Shown here: positions 1 to 8,168 of the stretch, one piece after another
Position numbering within the stretch: position 1 is the stretch's first letter
How the letters are laid out: every line of letters begins with the position of its first letter
Assembly: GCA_038117205.1 (NCBI GenBank)
Contig: JAYOFL010000007.1
Location: forward strand, 1-64,000
Length of the DNA: 64,000 nucleotides
From: JAQBZY01 sp038117205
Lineage (GTDB): Bacteria > Pseudomonadota > Alphaproteobacteria > Rhodospirillales > Casp-alpha2
Direction of reading: 5' to 3'
Notes under the pieces: model-generated
The model's input: only the letters and a program-made list of their open reading frames with translations
Told to the model about the DNA's origin: nothing
Database searches by the model: none
Translations under genes and position numbers: made by a program

Positions 1-1
1 C

Positions 2-127
2 GCCGGGCACAGCCTCGGCGAGTACTCGGCCCTGACGGCGGCCGGCGTCCTCGATGCCTTCATGGCGCGGATCGAGCCGCTGCTTGCCGACGCCCGGCAA
101 CGGAACGCCGCCCATGCGTCCGCCTGA
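2..127 (+). CDS. 3' end of a CDS: FabD-like motif joined to a short KdtA-like tail (partial)
   Basis: The window opens inside a reading frame ending in TGA at 125-127. Its first visible residues include GHSLGEYSAL, the nucleophile motif of malonyl-CoA:ACP transacylases (FabD). The frame then ends after about 30 more residues (AGVLDAFMARIEPLLADA and a short tail), far too soon for FabD, which continues roughly 200 residues past this motif. The tail instead resembles the C-terminus of Kdo transferase (KdtA/WaaA), whose gene commonly precedes lpxK. The frame overlaps the lpxK start by 14 bases, as expected for a kdtA-lpxK operon. A chimeric assembly join or a recombinant gene are both possible, and the rest of the gene lies outside the window. 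Confidence 0.55.
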   Translation, partial: AGHSLGEYSALTAAGVLDAFMARIEPLLADARQRNAAHASA

Positions 128-1085
128 TTTCTGGCGCGACCGCGACGCGCTCGCCGGCGTCCTGCTGTCGCCCTTCGGCGCGCTCTACGGCGCCGTCGTC
201 GCCTGGCGCGCGGCGCGGCGGCCCTATTGGCGGGCGCCGGTACCGGTCATCTGCGTCGGCAACGTCACCTCCGGCGGCGCCGGCAAGACCCTCATCGTCC
301 TCGACCTCGCCCGACGCCTGACCCGGGCCGGCCGGTCGCCGCACGTGCTGTCGCGCGGCTACGGCGGCAGCGCCAGCGGGCCGATGATCGTCGACGCCAA
401 CCTGCACACCGCCCATGAAGTCGGCGACGAGGCGTTGCTCCTCGCCCGTGTCGCGCCGACATGGGTCGGCGCCGACCGGATCGCCAGCGCCAGGGCCGCC
501 GTCGCCGCCGGCGCCGACGTCCTGATCATGGACGACGGCTTCCAGAACCCGGCCCTGGCGAAGACGCTCTCGATCCTGGCCGTCGACGGCGGCTTCGGCT
601 TCGGCAACGGCCGGCAGATCCCGGCCGGTCCGCTCCGCGAGCCGGTGGCCGCCGCGCTTCGGCGCACCCAGGCCGTCGTCCTGATCGGCGACGACACGTC
701 GGACGCGGCGGCGGCGCTCAAGGGCGTCGGTGTGCTGCGGGCCCGCATCGCGCCCGCCGGCGACACGTCCGCCTTCGTCGGCCGGCGGGTGTTCGCCTTC
801 GCCGGCATCGGCCGGCCGGAAAAGTTCTTCGAGACGCTCGCCGGTACGGGGGCGCGTATCGTCCGCACCGTCGCGTTCCCGGACCATCATCCGTTCGACG
901 CGGGGGAGCTTCGCGCGCTCCTCGACGAAGCAACGGCGGCCGGTTGCCGGCTGGCGACGACGGAAAAGGACCACGTGCGCCTACCCGCCGACGTCCACGC
1001 CGACGTCATGTGCCTGCCGGTCGGTCTCGTCTGGCAGGACGAGGCGGCGTTGGCGCGGCTTCTCTCCGACGCCGTCGGCGCCTAG
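114..1085 (+). CDS. lpxK: Tetraacyldisaccharide 4'-kinase LpxK
   Basis: Phosphorylates the 4' position of tetraacyldisaccharide 1-phosphate to make lipid IVA, on the cytoplasmic face of the inner membrane. The product is 323 residues, normal for the family. A P-loop GNVTSGGAGKT lies at residues 49-59, and the family signature DDGFQN at 140-145. A hydrophobic N-terminal stretch (about 12-31) fits the membrane anchor. I chose ATG 114 because homology begins with the PDFW segment directly after it; an in-frame ATG at 54 would add 20 unlikely residues. It overlaps the upstream stop, and an LpxL-type acyltransferase follows 9 bases after its own stop, so this is a lipid A biosynthesis operon. Confidence 0.93.
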   Translation: MRPPDFWRDRDALAGVLLSPFGALYGAVVAWRAARRPYWRAPVPVICVGNVTSGGAGKTLIVLDLARRLTRAGRSPHVLSRGYGGSASGPMIVDANLHTAHEVGDEALLLARVAPTWVGADRIASARAAVAAGADVLIMDDGFQNPALAKTLSILAVDGGFGFGNGRQIPAGPLREPVAAALRRTQAVVLIGDDTSDAAAALKGVGVLRARIAPAGDTSAFVGRRVFAFAGIGRPEKFFETLAGTGARIVRTVAFPDHHPFDAGELRALLDEATAAGCRLATTEKDHVRLPADVHADVMCLPVGLVWQDEAALARLLSDAVGA

Positions 1086-1094
1086 ACTGCCCGC

Positions 1095-1991
1095 ATGCTG
1101 CGTCCGGCCCGACCGCTCGAGAAATTCCTTTGGCATCCGCTGCAGGCGGCGGCGGCGTTCGCCTTCTATGCGGCGTTTCGGATACTGCCGCTGGACGCCG
1201 CATCGGCGGTCGGCGGCTGGATCGGCCGCGCGCTCGGCCCGCGCCTCGGCCTAACCGACCGGGCCCGCCGCAACGTGCGGCTCGCTTTTCCCGATCTGGA
1301 CGACGGGGGGGTCGAACAGGTGATCCGCGGCATGTGGGACAACCTCGGCCGCACCGTCGGCGAGTTTCCGCATCTCGGCGCGTTCGATTTCGGCGGCCCG
1401 GAAGCCCGCGTCGAGGTCGAGGGGTTCGAGAATTTCGCGGCGCTCCGCGACGACGGCGTCGGCGGCATCTTCTTCTCGTCGCATCTCGCCAATTGGGAGC
1501 TCGGTCCGGCCTTCGCCGCCTTCAACGGGCTCGAGCTCGACATGATCTACCGGGAAGCCAACAACCGTCTGGTGGAGCGCCTTTATATGCGCGGCCGGCG
1601 GGTCTTTTCCGGCGCGTTGATCCCGAAGGGTGCCAGCGGCGCGCGCGCCGTTCTGACGTCGCTGAAACGGGGCCGGCACGTCGCCCTGATGGTCGACCAG
1701 AAAATGAACGACGGCATCGCCGCGCCGTTCTTCGGCCGAGACGCCATGACGGCGCCGGCGCTCGGCGAATTCGCCCGGCACTTCGATTGTCCGGTCTCCG
1801 GCGTGCAGGTGATCCGCAAGCGGGGTGCACGCTTCAAGATCAGGCTGACGGCGCCGATCCGGGCCCAGCGAAGCGACGACAAGGCCGCCGACGTCCTCGA
1901 CATGACGACGCGGGTGAATAGCCAGATCGAGGATTGGATACGCGAAAACCCGTCCCAGTGGCTGTGGCTGCACAACCGCTGGCCCGATTAG
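1095..1991 (+). CDS. Lysophospholipid/lipid A acyltransferase, LpxL (HtrB) family
   Basis: Predicted inner-membrane acyltransferase that adds a secondary acyl chain to Kdo-lipid IVA. The 298-residue product has an N-terminal hydrophobic anchor (about 15-32) and the HX4E catalytic motif HLANWE at residues 130-135, as in LpxL/LpxM. The C-terminus ENPSQWLWLHNRW is the conserved family ending. It lies 9 bases downstream of lpxK in the same direction and is followed by a strong intrinsic terminator. The family is clear, but which acyl position or chain it handles cannot be read from sequence, so I leave the symbol blank. Confidence 0.88.
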   Translation: MLRPARPLEKFLWHPLQAAAAFAFYAAFRILPLDAASAVGGWIGRALGPRLGLTDRARRNVRLAFPDLDDGGVEQVIRGMWDNLGRTVGEFPHLGAFDFGGPEARVEVEGFENFAALRDDGVGGIFFSSHLANWELGPAFAAFNGLELDMIYREANNRLVERLYMRGRRVFSGALIPKGASGARAVLTSLKRGRHVALMVDQKMNDGIAAPFFGRDAMTAPALGEFARHFDCPVSGVQVIRKRGARFKIRLTAPIRAQRSDDKAADVLDMTTRVNSQIEDWIRENPSQWLWLHNRWPD

Positions 1992-2000
1992 ACCGAAGTC

Positions 2001-2029
2001 CGCCCCCGGGGTTTCGCCGGGGGCGTTTT
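2001..2029 (+). terminator. Intrinsic terminator after the lipid A operon
   Basis: A 9-bp perfect stem (CGCCCCCGG pairing with CCGGGGGCG, 2001-2009 and 2017-2025) with a 7-base loop is followed directly by TTTT. It begins 9 bases after the acyltransferase stop codon. Confidence 0.85.
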
Positions 2030-2031
2030 CG

Positions 2032-2193
2032 TCAGCTACCGCTCTTCGGCTTAGACTGTTCCGTCTGCGCGACAGTGCTGGTGGTCGGAATCTCGGTCAT
2101 CTTCTTATGACCGTCGACGCATTCCGCCAGCGAGGGCGCCGCCGAGAAGGCGACAAAACCGAGAACCGCAAGTGCGAGAAGTCCATAACGCAT
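2032..2193 (-). CDS. Small secreted protein of unknown function (53 aa)
   Basis: A short leftward ORF with a strong Shine-Dalgarno sequence (AAGGAG, 7 bases before the ATG at 2193). The product starts with a clear signal peptide (MRYGLLALAVLGFVAFSAAP, cleavage probably after SLA near residue 23). The mature part is about 30 residues, polar, with one Cys (residue 25) and a Lys/Ser/Thr-rich tail. No family was recognised. It shares the gap with the terminator of the rightward lipid A operon and stands alone. The RBS plus signal peptide make it a credible gene despite its size. Confidence 0.6.
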   Translation of the reverse strand: MRYGLLALAVLGFVAFSAAPSLAECVDGHKKMTEIPTTSTVAQTEQSKPKSGS

Positions 2194-2265
2194 GACCGTC
2201 TCCTTATGTCCTGGTGGCGCCAGTATAGCGAAATCCGATTTTGCCGTCTACGCATGACCGACCGG

Positions 2266-3099
2266 TCAGCGCGGCGCGTCCTTCAGGATCAGTTCCGGAT
2301 CGAGCGGCGTCGTGTCCAGCGTGACGCCGAAATGCAGATGCGCGCCGGTCGCCCGGCCCGTCTTGCCGACGGCGCCGATGTCCTGGCCCGCCGCCACCAT
2401 CTGACCGGGCTTCACGCTGACGTCGCTCATGTGGATGTAGATGGAGCGCAGCCCGAGGCCGTGGTCGACCAGGACGGTCTTGCCGTTGAAGAACATGCCG
2501 GGGTGCGTGAAGGCGACCCGGCCCGCCGCCATGGCGCGGACCCGGGTTCCTTCCGGCGCGGCGATGTCGGTGCCGTAGTGCGGGTTGCGCGGCTTGCCGT
2601 TGAGGATGCGCTGCGAGCCGTAGACGCCGGATATGCGCCCCTTCGCCGGCCAGACGAAGCCGCCGAGGAACGCCGGCATGGGATCGGCGACGGCGCGGGC
2701 CGCGTTGAGTTCTTCCCGCTCGGCCTTGATGCGGGCGACGTCTTCCGGCTTCGGCGTCACCTTGCGCTCGGGCAGGCCGTCGATGCGCTCGATTTGGAAT
2801 TCCCGGTCCCGGACGGCGAGGCTCACGTGCTGGCGCCGGCCGTCCGGCAGCGTCACGTCGAGGGAGACGGCGCCGGCGGCATCCCGCCCGAACCCAAGCA
2901 GGAAGTTGCCGTCCGGGTCGGTCGCCACGGCCTTGCCGTCCAGCGTCACGATCGCGCCCGGTTCCGTCTTGCCGATGACGAGCCCGCCTTCGGCGACGTC
3001 GCCGGAAAGAACAGGCCCATCAGAAGCGGAGGTGGCCGAGGCAAAGGCGCTCCCGGCGCACATTGCAGCGACGGCGACTGCGAGGGCGCGGATGATCAA
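2266..3099 (-). CDS. M23-family metallopeptidase (LytM domain), exported
   Basis: Probable periplasmic peptidoglycan DD-endopeptidase. Counting from TTG 3099, residues 1-20 form a signal peptide ending in AFA, about 30-110 form a beta-rich N-terminal domain, and 150-270 form the LytM/M23 domain. The zinc ligands are present: HYGTD (H174, D178) and HLHFG (H254, H256). I chose TTG because it overlaps the xseA stop (TTGA) and gives a full signal peptide; starting at ATG 3063 would leave only the end of one. It is second in a two-gene unit with xseA. The substrate is inferred from the family. Confidence 0.85.
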   Translation of the reverse strand: MIIRALAVAVAAMCAGSAFASATSASDGPVLSGDVAEGGLVIGKTEPGAIVTLDGKAVATDPDGNFLLGFGRDAAGAVSLDVTLPDGRRQHVSLAVRDREFQIERIDGLPERKVTPKPEDVARIKAEREELNAARAVADPMPAFLGGFVWPAKGRISGVYGSQRILNGKPRNPHYGTDIAAPEGTRVRAMAAGRVAFTHPGMFFNGKTVLVDHGLGLRSIYIHMSDVSVKPGQMVAAGQDIGAVGKTGRATGAHLHFGVTLDTTPLDPELILKDAPR

Positions 3100-4559
3100 A
3101 GCAGCGATCCCTGCCCGCCGTCGTCGCCGGGTGTCTTCTTCGCCGGTTTCCGCGCCGCCGGTTTCGCGGGTGCCGCGCCGGCGACGCGCGCTCCGACGCG
3201 GCCGTCCTTCATGCGGATGGCGATGTCCTCGCCCGGTGTCAGATCGGCCGCCGCGAACACCGGCTTGCCGGCCGCCGTTTCCACCAGGGCGAATCCCCTC
3301 TCCAGCACGCGCTCGAAGGAATAGCTTTCCAGCAACTGCCCCATCTGGCGCAGCCGGTCGCGCTTCGATCCGGTCAGGCGCGGCAGGGCGCGGTCGAGAC
3401 GCGACGCTTCGCGCTCCAGCGCGCGCTTTCCGTCGCGGACGATGCGATCCGGCCTCGGCAGGCGGGCCGGCAGGCGCTGACGGCGGCGGCCCATGCCGAC
3501 GTTCAAGGCGTTCCCCAGCCGCTCCGACCAGTCGTCGAGCCGCTGGCCGGCGCCTTCCAGAACCCGGCCGAGATTGGGGAGCGCGCGGCCGAGGGCGGAC
3601 AGCGTTTGCTTCGCCCCGTCGACGCGGCGGCGCAGCCCGCGCACCTGACGGGCGTCCAGCTCGGCGATCCGCGCCAGGATGTCGAGGCGCACCGGCACCG
3701 CCATTTCGGCGGCCGCCGTCGGCGTCGGCGCCCGCACGTCGGCGGCGAGGTCGATCAGCGTCCAGTCGGTCTCGTGCCCGACGGCGGAAATCAGCGGAAT
3801 GTCGCTCTCGGCGGCGGCGCGGACGACGATTTCCTCGTTGAAGGCCCAGAGGTCTTCCAGGGACCCGCCGCCCCGGGCGACGATCAGCACGTCCGGGCGC
3901 GGCACCTTGCCGTCCGGGGCGAGCGTGTTGAAGCCCCGGATGGCGGCCGCCACCTGCGCCGCCGCGCCGTCGCCCTGCACCAGCACCGGCCAGACCAGGA
4001 CGCGGCGCGGGAAGCGGTCGGCCAGCCTGTGCAGAATGTCGCGGATGACGGCGCCGGTCGGCGACGTGACGACGCCGATGATTTCCGGCAGGTACGGCAG
4101 GTCGCGCTTGCGGCTCTCGTCGAGCAATCCCTCGGCGGCCAGCTTGCGCTTGCGGTCCTCCAGCAGTTTCAGGAGCGCGCCCTCGCCGGCCAGTTCGAGG
4201 CTTTCGATCACGACCTGATATTTCGAGCGGCCGGCATAGGTGGTGATGCGGCCCGTCGCCACCACCTCCATGCCGTCTTCCGGGCGAATCCCGAGCCGGC
4301 CGGCGGCGCTGCGCCAGCACACCCCGTCGATGACGGCGGTCTCGTCCTTGAGCGAGAAATAAAGATGCCCCGACGCGGCGCGCTTGAAGCCGGAGATTTC
4401 GCCCCGGATGCGCACGTGGTCGAAGCTCTGCTCCATCACCTGTTTGACGAGACCGGAAATCTCGCTGACGGAAAAGACCGGGCGGTTATCCCCGGCGCCG
4501 TGATCGGCGCCCGGATCGTCAAAAGAGCTGTCGTTACGGGTGGACGCGTGCGGTTCCAT
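3096..4559 (-). CDS. xseA: Exodeoxyribonuclease VII large subunit XseA
   Basis: Large subunit of ExoVII, which degrades single-stranded DNA into oligonucleotides. The 487-residue product has an N-terminal OB-fold (about 25-115, containing VRIRGEISGFKRAASGHLYF), a catalytic domain with GVVTSPTGAVIRDI and the DVLIVARGGGSLEDLWAFN block, and a long helical region. A basic Ala/Pro/Lys tail (AAPAKPAARKPAKK) closes the protein. The start at 4559 was chosen because homology begins at PVFSVSEISGLVK shortly after; the open frame continues upstream to 4679, but that part overlaps purD on the other strand. It diverges from purD with a 58-bp gap. Confidence 0.94.
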   Translation of the reverse strand: MEPHASTRNDSSFDDPGADHGAGDNRPVFSVSEISGLVKQVMEQSFDHVRIRGEISGFKRAASGHLYFSLKDETAVIDGVCWRSAAGRLGIRPEDGMEVVATGRITTYAGRSKYQVVIESLELAGEGALLKLLEDRKRKLAAEGLLDESRKRDLPYLPEIIGVVTSPTGAVIRDILHRLADRFPRRVLVWPVLVQGDGAAAQVAAAIRGFNTLAPDGKVPRPDVLIVARGGGSLEDLWAFNEEIVVRAAAESDIPLISAVGHETDWTLIDLAADVRAPTPTAAAEMAVPVRLDILARIAELDARQVRGLRRRVDGAKQTLSALGRALPNLGRVLEGAGQRLDDWSERLGNALNVGMGRRRQRLPARLPRPDRIVRDGKRALEREASRLDRALPRLTGSKRDRLRQMGQLLESYSFERVLERGFALVETAAGKPVFAAADLTPGEDIAIRMKDGRVGARVAGAAPAKPAARKPAKKTPGDDGGQGSLL

Positions 4560-4617
4560 GGATAGACTGTATGTCCGAACCATGCGGCGATGACAACCGT
4601 GGACGGGGAGTGTGGGA

Positions 4618-5892
4618 ATGAAGGTACTGGTCGTCGGCGGTGGAGGGCGCGAACACGCCCTCGCGTGGGCCATCGCCAAATCGAAGAAACTGACGAAGCT
4701 CTACTGCGCGCCGGGCAACGCCGGCATCGCCGACGTGGCGGAATGCCTGGATGTGGCGGCGGACGACATTCCGGGCATCTGCGGGCTGGTTTCCGAACTG
4801 AAGATCGACTTCGTCGTCGTCGGCCCCGAGGGGCCGCTGGTCGCCGGCCTCGCCGACAAAATCGCCGACATGGGCGTGCCGGTGTTCGGTCCGTCCGCGG
4901 CGGCCGCCGCCATCGAGGGCTCGAAGGGCCTGATGAAGGACATTCTCGCCAAGTACGACATCCCGACCGCCGAATACGAACGCTTCGACGAGCCGGACGC
5001 CGCCAAGGAATTTATCCGCGTCAAGAACAAGCCGCTGGTCGTCAAGGCGGACGGGCTCGCCGCCGGCAAGGGCGTGATCCTGAGCCATTCCGTCACCGAG
5101 GCCTATGCCGCCGTCGACCAGATCATGATCGAGGAAGCGTTCGGCGAGGCCGGCGCCGAAATCGTCATCGAGGAGTTTCTGGAGGGCGAGGAAGCGAGTT
5201 TCTTCGCGCTTTGCGACGGCGAACGGGCGATCGCGCTCGCCGGCGCGCAGGACCACAAGCGCGTGCACGACGGCGACCACGGCCCAAACACGGGCGGCAT
5301 GGGGGCGTATTCGCCGGCGCCGATCCTCGACGACGCCATGACCGAGCGCGTCATGCGCGAGATCGTCACGCCGACCGTCGAAGCCATGGCCAAGGAAGGC
5401 CGTCCCTATAAGGGCGTGCTGTTCGCCGGTCTGATGATCGGCCAGCAGGGTCCGAAGGTCATCGAGTTCAACTGCCGCTTCGGCGATCCGGAATGCCAGC
5501 CGATCATGGCGCGGCTCAAATCCGACGCGCTGGACATGCTGCTGGCAGCCGCCGAGGGGCGGCTCGACAAGATCAAGCTGTCGTTCGATCCCCGCCCGGC
5601 GCTCACCGTCGTCATGGCGGCGAACGGCTATCCGGGCCACTACGCCAAGGGCAGTGTCATCGGCGGCGCCGACGCGGCGGCGAAGGTGCCGGACGCCATC
5701 GTCTTTCACGCCGGCACGGCGCGGGACGAGGAAGGCCGGCTGATCGCCACCGGCGGCCGGGTGCTGGGCGTCACCGCGCTTGGCGACACCGTCGCCGACG
5801 CGCAGAAGAAAGCCTACGCCGCCGTCGACAAGATCGAGTGGCCGGGAGGCTTCTGCCGCCGCGACATCGGCTGGCGGGCGGTGGGGCGCTGA
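4618..5892 (+). CDS. purD: Phosphoribosylamine-glycine ligase PurD
   Basis: Second step of de novo purine synthesis: ATP-dependent joining of glycine to phosphoribosylamine in the cytoplasm. The 424-residue product matches family length. Visible are the N-terminal MKVLVVGGGGREHALAWA, the substrate segment VVGPEGPLVAGLAD, ATP-grasp elements (VVKADGLAAGKGV, HKRVHDGDHGPNTGGMGAYSP) and the metal-binding EFNCRFGDPECQ. The start is ATG 4618 with GGGGAG upstream; an in-frame GTG at 4612 would add two residues. Transcribed divergently from xseA. Confidence 0.96.
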   Translation: MKVLVVGGGGREHALAWAIAKSKKLTKLYCAPGNAGIADVAECLDVAADDIPGICGLVSELKIDFVVVGPEGPLVAGLADKIADMGVPVFGPSAAAAAIEGSKGLMKDILAKYDIPTAEYERFDEPDAAKEFIRVKNKPLVVKADGLAAGKGVILSHSVTEAYAAVDQIMIEEAFGEAGAEIVIEEFLEGEEASFFALCDGERAIALAGAQDHKRVHDGDHGPNTGGMGAYSPAPILDDAMTERVMREIVTPTVEAMAKEGRPYKGVLFAGLMIGQQGPKVIEFNCRFGDPECQPIMARLKSDALDMLLAAAEGRLDKIKLSFDPRPALTVVMAANGYPGHYAKGSVIGGADAAAKVPDAIVFHAGTARDEEGRLIATGGRVLGVTALGDTVADAQKKAYAAVDKIEWPGGFCRRDIGWRAVGR

Positions 5893-6004
5893 CTGCGGAC
5901 GCTGGTATCGCGCCCCGGGAAACCCCATATGGGATGCAAGCGTATTTGACCCCATGCTTCGAGACGCTACGCTCCCGGGCATGAGGTCGATGGGTATATC
6001 CTCG

Positions 6005-6055
6005 CCTCACCCTGAGGAGCCTCGGAAATTCTCCGAGGCGTCTCGAAGGGCGAGG
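6005..6055. repeat. Intergenic nested palindrome (CCTCACCCT...AGGGCGAGG type)
   Basis: The outer arms CCTCACCCT and AGGGCGAGG pair at 8 of 9 positions. An inner stem GCCTCGG/CCGAGGC lies between them. A related element occurs at 46342-46386. Palindromes of this kind are common between genes in alphaproteobacteria; here it sits between purD and the DUF1244 gene and could form a stable RNA hairpin in either transcript. Confidence 0.7.
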
Positions 6056-6084
6056 CGGGCAAGAATTCAACACGGGGAAGCATC

Positions 6085-6402
6085 ATGGACGAGAAGACCT
6101 TGAACGAAATTCAGGCCGACGCCTTTCGCGGCCTCATCAAGCACCTGCAGAAGCGCACTGACGTGCAGAACATCGACATCATGAACCTGGCCGGCTTCTG
6201 CCGGAACTGCCTGTCCAAGTGGCTGGCGGCGGCGGCCAAGGAACGCGGCGTCGAGTTGTCGGACGCGGCCGCGCGCGAGATGATCTACGGCATGCCCTAC
6301 GACGAATGGAAGACGAAGCATCAGGCGAAGGCCTCCGACGAACAGCAGAAACTGTTCGAGGAAACGAAGCCGCTGCACGCCGAAATCAGCGGCCACAACT
6401 GA
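6085..6402 (+). CDS. DUF1244 family protein
   Basis: A 105-residue protein matching DUF1244 (PF06844 as I recall it), a small helical family found mainly in proteobacteria with no assigned function. The diagnostic segment MNLAGFCRNCLSKWLAAAA, with two Cys four residues apart, and the MIYGMPYDEWKTKHQ block are both present. No signal peptide or membrane segment, so cytoplasmic. ATG 6085 has only a weak GGGGAAG-like RBS. A DUF6352-type gene starts 8 bases after its stop, so the two are probably co-transcribed. Confidence 0.85.
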   Translation: MDEKTLNEIQADAFRGLIKHLQKRTDVQNIDIMNLAGFCRNCLSKWLAAAAKERGVELSDAAAREMIYGMPYDEWKTKHQAKASDEQQKLFEETKPLHAEISGHN

Positions 6403-6410
6403 GCCGCCCC

Positions 6411-7457
6411 GTGGCCGACCTACCGCCGCCAATCGCCGCCAAGCGCCCGAATTTCTGGCGCGCCTCCGGGTTCGATCTCCTGGCCCGTGACACGGGCGGG
6501 CATCTGTCGATCACCGACGACTATCTCCGCGCCTACCTGGGGCGGCCGGAGATCGCGCCGGTCGAGGAATCCTGCCCGAAGGAGCGCGCGCTTTACGAGC
6601 AGTTGCTGGCGTCGCCGACGCGCCCCGTGAAGCCCGCCGAGATCGCCGCCTTCGCCGATCCGGACGCCCGCGACAACTACCGCGTCTTCCTCGACTTCCG
6701 CGACCGCATGATCAAGGCCGGCACCATCGAGGCCTGCTATCTCGACGTCTTCCGGGAAGGCCAGGTGAAGATTCCGCCGCTGTTCGTCGATCAGATGGCG
6801 CACGTCGTCGTGCGCTCGATCTTGGACGGCACGGACGATCCGTTCCGGGCCCGGGCGGGCGAGTTGTTCTTCCGCGAACAGACCGTCACCGTGCACGAGG
6901 GCGCGATGCTCGCCGGCGACGCGGAGACGGTCGAAATGCTGGCGACCACCGGCGGCATGGGCTCCATCGGAAAGCTGCTGGTGGAAGGCGGCGTCAAGCC
7001 GAAGGAAGTCGATCTCGACGTGTTGCAGCCGGAAACCGCCTTCGTCTATTGGCAGCGCGAAACCCGGCACGACATGGTGCTCGATCTCTCCTTCACACGG
7101 CCGGGCCTCGACGCGCTCTGCCGCGTGTTGGAAGGCTGGGTGCGCCACTTCACCGGCGCCGAGGTGTCGATCCAGCCGGTGCAGCAGATCACCGACGAGA
7201 AGTGGGTCTGGCACATCGGCCTGGATGCCGACGCCTCCGCCATTCTGAACGATCTCTACAACAGCGAGGACGTCGACGACGAGCGGCGCGGCCGGCTGAT
7301 TTCCCTCTTCCGACTCGAATTCAAGGACCCGTCCCTGATGCGGTCCGACATTGCCGGCCGGCCGGTCTACATGGGCCTCGCCATGAACGAGCGGAAGCGG
7401 CTGCGCCTCAAGCCGCAGAACATCCTGGTCAACCTGCCGCTGGCGCCGGAAGCGTAG
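6411..7457 (+). CDS. DUF6352-type conserved protein
   Basis: A soluble 348-residue protein that I match from memory to a conserved alphaproteobacterial family (DUF6352) with no established function. Recognisable blocks are KRPNFWRASGFDLL, TTGGMGSIGKLLVEGG and VYWQRETRHDMVLDL. There is no signal peptide and no nucleotide-binding or catalytic motif I can name. The start is GTG 6411, 8 bases after the DUF1244 stop; homology begins almost immediately. No clear Shine-Dalgarno is visible, so translation may be coupled to the upstream gene. Confidence 0.75.
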   Translation: MADLPPPIAAKRPNFWRASGFDLLARDTGGHLSITDDYLRAYLGRPEIAPVEESCPKERALYEQLLASPTRPVKPAEIAAFADPDARDNYRVFLDFRDRMIKAGTIEACYLDVFREGQVKIPPLFVDQMAHVVVRSILDGTDDPFRARAGELFFREQTVTVHEGAMLAGDAETVEMLATTGGMGSIGKLLVEGGVKPKEVDLDVLQPETAFVYWQRETRHDMVLDLSFTRPGLDALCRVLEGWVRHFTGAEVSIQPVQQITDEKWVWHIGLDADASAILNDLYNSEDVDDERRGRLISLFRLEFKDPSLMRSDIAGRPVYMGLAMNERKRLRLKPQNILVNLPLAPEA

Positions 7458-7501
7458 CGCCACTTCGTCGTCTCCGCGTCAGGAGATACTCCGTCGATGC
7501 T

Positions 7502-7595
7502 GTGGACCCCGGGACGAGCCCGGGGTGACGGAAGAGAGCAGGATTGGCGCCGATTTACACTCACCCGTCACCCCGGGCTTGTCCCGGGGTCCACT
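7502..7595. repeat. Two facing copies of the CACCCCGGG/CCCGGGGTG palindrome
   Basis: One copy at 7502-7530 and an inverted copy at 7567-7595 form a 94-bp inverted repeat; each arm is itself palindromic (CCCGGG-ACGAG-CCCGGGG). It lies between convergent genes, where it may also act as a bidirectional transcription stop, though it has no T tract. Confidence 0.8.
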
Positions 7596-7617
7596 CTCAA
7601 ACCACCCGGATACGCCC

Positions 7618-8088
7618 CTAGCGGACCGGCCTCATCCACCCGGTGCCGTTGTCGACCTCGTACTTGTCGACCAGCGATCCGTCCTTGGTGACGATCTCGG
7701 CGGTGATCTTGCCGTCCTTCGCCTTCTCGACCTTGCCGAGCTTGAGGTTCGGATTTCCCTGCATGGCGAGATGCCGTTCGAGCCGCTTGCGCACGTCGTC
7801 GACGGTCAGCGCGGCCTGCTCGCGGTTCATCATGCCGGGGCCCGTGCCCTGGCCGAAGCCCGGACCCATCATGCCCGGACCATATCCTTGACCCATCATA
7901 CCAGGGCCCATCATTCCGTACCCCATCATGCCGGGGCCGTAACCTTGCCCCATCATGCCGTAGCCCATACCGGGCCCATATGGACATCCCTGATCGTCAG
8001 CGGATGCAACGTCCGCACCCGCAACAAGCAACGCGCCGGCCAACGAACAGGCGAGACCGGCCGCCAAGGCAATCTTCTTCGCCGTCAT
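7618..8088 (-). CDS. Exported Met/Gly-rich (GYGPGMMG repeat) protein
   Basis: A 156-residue exported protein. Residues 1-30 form a signal peptide (MTAKKIALAAGLACSLAGAL then a cleavable end ASA). Residues 33-80 are low-complexity repeats of GYGPGMMG and GPGMM, very rich in Met, Gly and Tyr. The last 70 residues form a small folded domain (LTVDDVRKRLERHLAMQGNP to VDNGTGWMRPVR) of a type seen in periplasmic proteins with a PepSY-like fold. Met-rich repeats can bind Cu(I), but that role is inference. The start at 8088 has a GGAG RBS at 6-base spacing. A perfect FNR/FixK-type box lies 81 bp upstream, suggesting low-oxygen induction. Confidence 0.75.
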   Translation of the reverse strand: MTAKKIALAAGLACSLAGALLVAGADVASADDQGCPYGPGMGYGMMGQGYGPGMMGYGMMGPGMMGQGYGPGMMGPGFGQGTGPGMMNREQAALTVDDVRKRLERHLAMQGNPNLKLGKVEKAKDGKITAEIVTKDGSLVDKYEVDNGTGWMRPVR

Positions 8089-8168
8089 GACACACTCCAT
8101 TTCACTGGTGCGGGCGAACGCCTCGCCCGCCACGGTCGCGACTCTACGCCGCGCGCACGGTGCATTCC

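Noticed and set aside
2107..3324. 405-residue rightward frame across the M23/xseA genes
   Set aside because: Composition is typical of a shadow frame; it also overlaps the real small secreted protein and two clear leftward genes.
7502..7595. Facing palindromes as a CRISPR array
   Set aside because: Only two inverted, not direct, units; no regular spacers and no cas genes.
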